Shown here in pieces: positions 60,050 to 64,000 of a DNA stretch of 64,000 nt. The notes under the pieces were generated by a model that did not search any database, was not told the DNA's origin, and was given only the letters and a program-made list of their open reading frames with translations. Each line of letters begins with the position of its first letter. Positions within the stretch are counted from its first letter, which is position 1. A program made the position numbers and the translations under genes. The stretch is from Mucilaginibacter sp. SMC90 (GTDB lineage: Bacteria; Bacteroidota; Bacteroidia; Sphingobacteriales; Sphingobacteriaceae): contig NZ_CP094527.1 of assembly GCF_022811725.1 (NCBI RefSeq), positions 4,278,001 to 4,342,000 of the forward strand, in the 5' to 3' direction.

Positions 60050-61480
60050 TTACAACGCCAACTTTCCCTGGTAGTAATCAAGTATCTTGTTATAGATATA
60101 ACAATCGTACCTGGCATTGATCATATTAATTTTTGATTTATCAAGGTTATTTTTGGCAACCACGTAATCTACCGAAGTTAAAACACCTGCATTAAAACGA
60201 ATTTCAGCAGTGCGGAATGATTCGGCGTAGGCCTTAACCTGGTCAAGCAGTACATTATACCTGTTATAGGCCGATGTCATGTTTAAATAAGCCTGTTCAA
60301 CATCCTGCTTTAATTTAATTTTAGTGTTTTCCTCAATGTATTTGTAATTGAGCAAATCAATCTTTGCTTTTGCTACCTTATTATGATTTTGGAAATAATT
60401 TAAGATCGGGATTCTCAAGCTAACACCAAACTGTGTACTATAGTTATTTTTAAACTGGTCGTAGTAGCCGATATCTTTATTTACGTAATTAGCCTGTGTA
60501 GCCAAAACGGATTGCTTGCCATTCGGCGTATTTATATAATTACCTGTATTTACGGTCGACGAATCGGTGAACACCGAGGTTTGCGCAGCGCTTGAATAAT
60601 TGGTATATAACCCACCATATAACGAAACATTTGGCAATAAAGCGCCCTTTGCCACACTGACAGCTTTTTCGGCACTCTGACGGCGAAGTGTTGCAGCTTT
60701 AACTAAAGCCAGTTGCTGCAATGCTGTGTCATAAACCTGCTCTGACGATAACGCTGTTTGATTTGCCACATCCTGAGCATTAACAGGCAGCAGTACAATG
60801 TTTTTATTATATGGGATATTAAGTATCTGCATCAAGCTCAATTTGGCAGTTTCCAGTGCGCTGGTAGCTGCAACCACGTTTAGCTTGTTATCTCCCAGGG
60901 TACCTTGTAAATCATAAAGGTCAGACGGCAGCTTATTAGCGCCATCCTTTTCTAAAATTGTTAGCCTTTCAACCTGCTTAGCCGAAACATCAACCTGATT
61001 TTTAACTTGAGACAGTAACTCGGTATTATCCAGCACAAGCAAATATGCGGTAATCACATTTATGGTAACCAAGTCTTTAGCCTGCTGCAAATCCATTTTA
61101 CCGGCCTGGTAAGCCAGTGAAGTTTGTTTGATAGCATTAACGTTTTGCAAGCCGCCAAAAAGGGTGAGGTTTGATTCCAGGCTATAGTTGCCGTAAGTTA
61201 ACGATTGATTTACGTAGGTATTTGTAAAAGGGTTAATGTTACGGCCCTGGTTTATACCGTGATTTATATTGGCGTTTAAAGTTGGCAGCATGTTTTCCTT
61301 TGCCTGCATAAAATCAATGCGGGCACTTTGGGCCTTTAATTCGCTCTGCTTTACATCGAGGTTGTTTTTTATAGCAATATCGATGCTTTTTTGCAATGAA
61401 AGAGAAGTATCAGACTGGCCAAACGCCTTTACCGATGACAACGTAACAAGACCGAGAAATAGTAATTTATAGTATCGCAT
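60050..61480 (-). CDS. TolC family outer-membrane efflux protein
   Basis: A 476-residue TolC-like channel with signal MRYYKLLFLGLVTLSSVKAFGQ. Two OEP repeats alternate coiled-coil helices and strands (SLQKSIDIAIKNNLDVKQSELKAQSARIDF; VEQAYLNMTSAYNRYNVLLDQVKAYAESFRTAEIRFNAGVLTSVDYVVAKNNLDK). It forms the trimeric outer-membrane duct for an ABC exporter. It follows the ATPase gene by 13 nt, so the two are an operon. No periplasmic adaptor (HlyD/MacA-type) gene is in the window. Confidence 0.94.
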   Translation of the reverse strand: MRYYKLLFLGLVTLSSVKAFGQSDTSLSLQKSIDIAIKNNLDVKQSELKAQSARIDFMQAKENMLPTLNANINHGINQGRNINPFTNTYVNQSLTYGNYSLESNLTLFGGLQNVNAIKQTSLAYQAGKMDLQQAKDLVTINVITAYLLVLDNTELLSQVKNQVDVSAKQVERLTILEKDGANKLPSDLYDLQGTLGDNKLNVVAATSALETAKLSLMQILNIPYNKNIVLLPVNAQDVANQTALSSEQVYDTALQQLALVKAATLRRQSAEKAVSVAKGALLPNVSLYGGLYTNYSSAAQTSVFTDSSTVNTGNYINTPNGKQSVLATQANYVNKDIGYYDQFKNNYSTQFGVSLRIPILNYFQNHNKVAKAKIDLLNYKYIEENTKIKLKQDVEQAYLNMTSAYNRYNVLLDQVKAYAESFRTAEIRFNAGVLTSVDYVVAKNNLDKSKINMINARYDCYIYNKILDYYQGKLAL

Positions 61481-61493
61481 TTTATTATTGAGT

Positions 61494-62171
61494 TCAGAGT
61501 TTTCTTGATGAATCGATCCTGCCATCCAGCAAATCGATAATGCGCGAACCGTATTCGGCATTTTTTTCGGAGTGGGTAACCTGGATAATGGTTACGCCAT
61601 CTTCCTTGTTCAGCTTGCGGAACAGTTCCATGATCTCCTCCCCTTGTTTTGAGTTAAGGTTACCGGTAGGTTCATCGGCTAATAACAATTTTGGCTTGGC
61701 AATGAGTGCACGGGCAATACCTACAAGCTGCTGTTGTCCGCCTGAAAGCTGCGCAGGAAAAAGATCTTTTTTACCTACAATGCTAAATCGGTCGAGCATA
61801 TCAGCAACCATAGCTTTACGTTCGGCGCTCTTAAAATCCTGGTAAATAAGCGGCGTTTCAATGTTTTCATAAACAGTGAGTTCGTCAATTAAATGATAAG
61901 CCTGAAAAACGAACCCGATGTATTGTTTGTACAATGCTGAACGTTGTTTTTCTTTAAGCTGATGCACTGCATGGCCCTCAAAATAATGATAACCGTCTGA
62001 TGGTTCGTCAAGCATGCCTATTATATTTAGCAATGTTGATTTTCCCGAACCTGAAGGGCCCATGATTGAAATAAATTCGCCTTCGTCAATGTCAAGGCTC
62101 AGATCATTCAGGATGATATTTTTGTTGCCCCCTACCTGGAAATATTTTGAAATATGCTGCAGTGATAACAT
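61494..62171 (-). CDS. ABC transporter ATP-binding protein (MacB/LolD-like)
   Basis: A 225-residue ABC ATPase with Walker A GPSGSGKST, signature LSGGQQQLVGIARAL, Walker B LLLADEPTGNLNS and an H-loop (TQ..VTHSEKNAE). It belongs to the LolD/MacB/FtsE group, which drives lipoprotein release or export through FtsX-type permeases. The operon pairs it with TolC; the permease at the right edge of the window (62585 on) is the likely partner but is separated by a spacer with a terminator. Confidence 0.93.
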   Translation of the reverse strand: MLSLQHISKYFQVGGNKNIILNDLSLDIDEGEFISIMGPSGSGKSTLLNIIGMLDEPSDGYHYFEGHAVHQLKEKQRSALYKQYIGFVFQAYHLIDELTVYENIETPLIYQDFKSAERKAMVADMLDRFSIVGKKDLFPAQLSGGQQQLVGIARALIAKPKLLLADEPTGNLNSKQGEEIMELFRKLNKEDGVTIIQVTHSEKNAEYGSRIIDLLDGRIDSSRKL

Positions 62172-62584
62172 TTTTAATTATTGAATTAGTTTGTTAGTAA
62201 ATAAATGAGTTAAACAATAATACTCATCATTTTGCGATTAACATATCAATAACATACCAAAGTTATATCTAACTAATTATCAGAACATTAAATCATTATA
62301 CCAAAACCTTACTGTACGCTTATGTAACAGAATGCGTTCGGTTATGATACAGTGTTTTTAGGTAATAAATGGTTAGGAGGTTAGAGATTGGTTTTAATTT
62401 CTGATTTGAGATGTTTGATTTCGGATTTGGAGATAGCTATTTTCCTGACGCAATTATGTGGCGAAGGGCTAAGCAACGGCTACTTGTGCTTTTGCGGCCG
62501 GTAAATAAAATAAAAAGGTTAGCGTTAGGGAATACCCCAAATCACTAACCTTTAATATTTTCAACTAATCTCTAACCTCAGCCA
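62172..62584. other. 413-nt spacer with repeats and a minus-strand terminator
   Basis: Contains R4 words (TTTGATTTCGGATTTGGAG near 62407) and a longer inverted pair GGTTAGAGATTGG..ACTAATCTCTAACC (62379 and 62566), suggesting another repeat family. A minus-strand terminator at 62514-62553 closes the permease gene. TAACTTTG (minus strand, 62259-62266) may be the -7 box for the ATPase gene. No ORF of note. Confidence 0.5.
62509..62553 (-). terminator. Probable terminator of the permease gene
   Basis: On the minus strand AAAGGTTAG / CTAACCTTT (62545-62553 and 62514-62522), with inner pairing GGGG/CCC, then TTTTATTTTATTT. Confidence 0.7.
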
Positions 62585-64000
62585 CTAATCACTGGCTCTC
62601 AAGCTCTTCACCGGATTGGCCAACGCAGCTTTGAGCGATTGAACACTCACGGTAATAAATGCGATGAGTATAGCTACAGTACCAGCGGCAACAAATACCC
62701 ATATCTGTATGCTGATCTTGTAAGCAAAATCCTGCAGCCATCGGTGCATGGCGTACCAGGCTATTGGCGATGCGATGATAACGGATATAACCACCAACTT
62801 CAGAAAGTCGCCCGAAACAAGTTTCACTATGCTGAAAATACTTGCTCCTAAAACTTTCCGCACACCAACTTCTTTTACCCTTTGCCTGGTGGAGAATACT
62901 GCCAATCCGAATAAACCCAGGCACGATATAAATATGGTAACCAAAGTAAACGCAGTTAGTATTGAACCCGTGCGCTGTTCTGATTTATACATATCATCAA
63001 ATTCCTGATCGAGGAAATGATATTCAAACGGTGTGGCCGGGTTAAATGCAGTCCACTTTTCTTTTACTGCAGATATGGTTTGAGCAGTATTATTGCCGGA
63101 GGTTTTGATAAGTATTTTGCCAAAATAATCCTCAGTAAACATTACAATGGGTGTAATTGCTTCGCGCACCGTTGCAAAATTGAAGTTTTGTACAACGCCC
63201 CTTATTTCACCTGCTCGCCCGTTGAGGCTAATATGTTTGCCTATAGCTTCACCGGCCTTCCAGCCCAGCGCGTTGGCAGCCTTTTCGTTAATAATGAAAC
63301 CATAAGATCGCTTGTTTTCGTCGGTCTCGGCAGAGCGTTTTTCGTCGGCCTCGGTAAAGTCAATTCCTTGCACCAATTTAATGCCAAGTGTCTTTAAGAA
63401 ATTCCGTTCAACCGGCAAAGCTGTTACCGAAAGATTGTAATCATTATTTTTACCATCGGCCTGATTGATGCTGTATCCCCCGTGAACGTCTACCGGCGAA
63501 TCGTAGGAGGCACTTGCGTTAAGTACACCAGGCAATTGTGTTACTTCGTTATTGAACGATTTAATATCTTTTAAAGACTTGCCGCCGATATCCAAAACCA
63601 TCACCTGTGATCTGTTAATACCGATATTCAAATCCTGAATATATCGTAGCTGGGCACCAGCTATAACCGTACAGATCATAAAGAATACAGATACTACAAA
63701 CTGAAAAACTACTAATGACCTACGCAGCGCCTTACCTCCCGAAGTATTTGTAAGCTTTCCCTTTAAAGTAACAACAGGGTTAAATGACGACAGGTACAAA
63801 GACGGATAAGTACCGGCTAAGAAAGTAACGATGATAAACAGGGTTGCGAGCGCTACAATCAGCCATGATGTATTCCAGGTTTGGAAACCCAGTTGCTGCT
63901 CCGAAAAATCGCTAAACCATTTGAAACTTACATCAGCTAAAAACAACCCTCCCAGCAACGATACCAGGGTGATCATGGCAGATTCGGTAATGAACTGTGT
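62585..64000 (-). CDS. ABC transporter permease, MacB/FtsX type (5' end outside window)
   Basis: The C-terminal 471 residues of an FtsX-like permease; the frame stays open to the last base, so the start lies beyond the window. Visible are a membrane segment followed by a MacB periplasmic core domain (about 120-330 of this fragment; IDFTEADEKRSA..GYIINEKAANALGWK) and the last three membrane helices with the FtsX domain (FTLVTIFISCLGLFGLAVFSTRQRVKEVGVRKVLGAS). Full-length homologues in the phylum have about 800 residues. It acts with an ATPase to move lipids, lipoproteins or peptides. It is the likely partner of the ATPase and TolC genes downstream. Confidence 0.93.
   Translation of the reverse strand, partial: TQFITESAMITLVSLLGGLFLADVSFKWFSDFSEQQLGFQTWNTSWLIVALATLFIIVTFLAGTYPSLYLSSFNPVVTLKGKLTNTSGGKALRRSLVVFQFVVSVFFMICTVIAGAQLRYIQDLNIGINRSQVMVLDIGGKSLKDIKSFNNEVTQLPGVLNASASYDSPVDVHGGYSINQADGKNNDYNLSVTALPVERNFLKTLGIKLVQGIDFTEADEKRSAETDENKRSYGFIINEKAANALGWKAGEAIGKHISLNGRAGEIRGVVQNFNFATVREAITPIVMFTEDYFGKILIKTSGNNTAQTISAVKEKWTAFNPATPFEYHFLDQEFDDMYKSEQRTGSILTAFTLVTIFISCLGLFGLAVFSTRQRVKEVGVRKVLGASIFSIVKLVSGDFLKLVVISVIIASPIAWYAMHRWLQDFAYKISIQIWVFVAAGTVAILIAFITVSVQSLKAALANPVKSLRASD

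Overview
The window is chromosomal DNA of a Bacteroidota bacterium, most probably a Sphingobacteriaceae member close to Mucilaginibacter or Pedobacter. This is inferred from protein content (TPR-fused histidine kinases, a TonB-dependent receptor with a carboxypeptidase-like N-terminal domain, a PorE-like OmpA protein, many SPII lipoproteins), from promoters of the Bacteroidota type (TTG/TTTG, about 19-21 nt, TAnnTTTG), from the lack of clear Shine-Dalgarno sequences, and from intergenic inverted repeats. Both ends cut genes: a histidine kinase at the left edge and a MacB/FtsX-type permease at the right. I found no insertion sequence, prophage, CRISPR array or tRNA.

Layout: 1-2.7 kb, two tandem paralogous histidine kinases. 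2.7-6.3 kb, GH1 beta-glucosidase, a DinB-like protein and a tight lipoprotein/SCO/cytochrome c operon. 6.45-6.84 kb, RNase P RNA. 7-11.9 kb, an NtrC-type regulator with an altered GAFTGA loop, a lipocalin-like lipoprotein, a clan GH-A glycosidase and a fructosamine-kinase homologue. 12-28.6 kb, mainly housekeeping genes (lepA, folD, queE, recQ, manC-type, rlmB, dnaB) mixed with envelope proteins and a chromate transporter. 28.6-36.6 kb, ETF, a bifunctional nuclease, a nucleoside transporter, a ThuA and GMC pair, and a MOSC and SelW-like pair. 36.7-45.7 kb is a sulfur region. 46-53.4 kb, proBA, a new 30-codon membrane peptide gene, mnmA and topA. 53.4-64 kb, a thioester alpha-2-macroglobulin, an outer-membrane barrel and ABC/TolC export genes.

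The sulfur region is the most interesting part. An Rrf2 regulator precedes an assimilatory operon: sulfite reductase with a C-terminal HEPN-like extension, SUMT (cobA), a fusion of precorrin-2 dehydrogenase with a TSUP membrane transporter, and APS/PAPS reductase. Together these make sirohaem, reduce activated sulfate and sulfite, and may move sulfite or sulfate. The operon leader holds a 26-codon ORF with two Cys codons, whose stop codon abuts one strand of an antiterminator that competes with an intrinsic terminator; this is the layout of ribosome-mediated attenuation. The neighbouring convergent TonB receptor has a strong promoter followed at once by a 24-codon ORF ending Cys-Cys-Cys-stop. 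I propose a cysteine-sensing leader-peptide system in this lineage. It is a reading of the sequence and has not been tested.

At least five families of intergenic inverted or low-complexity repeats recur in the window, mostly between convergent genes. They may act as terminators or as REP-like elements.
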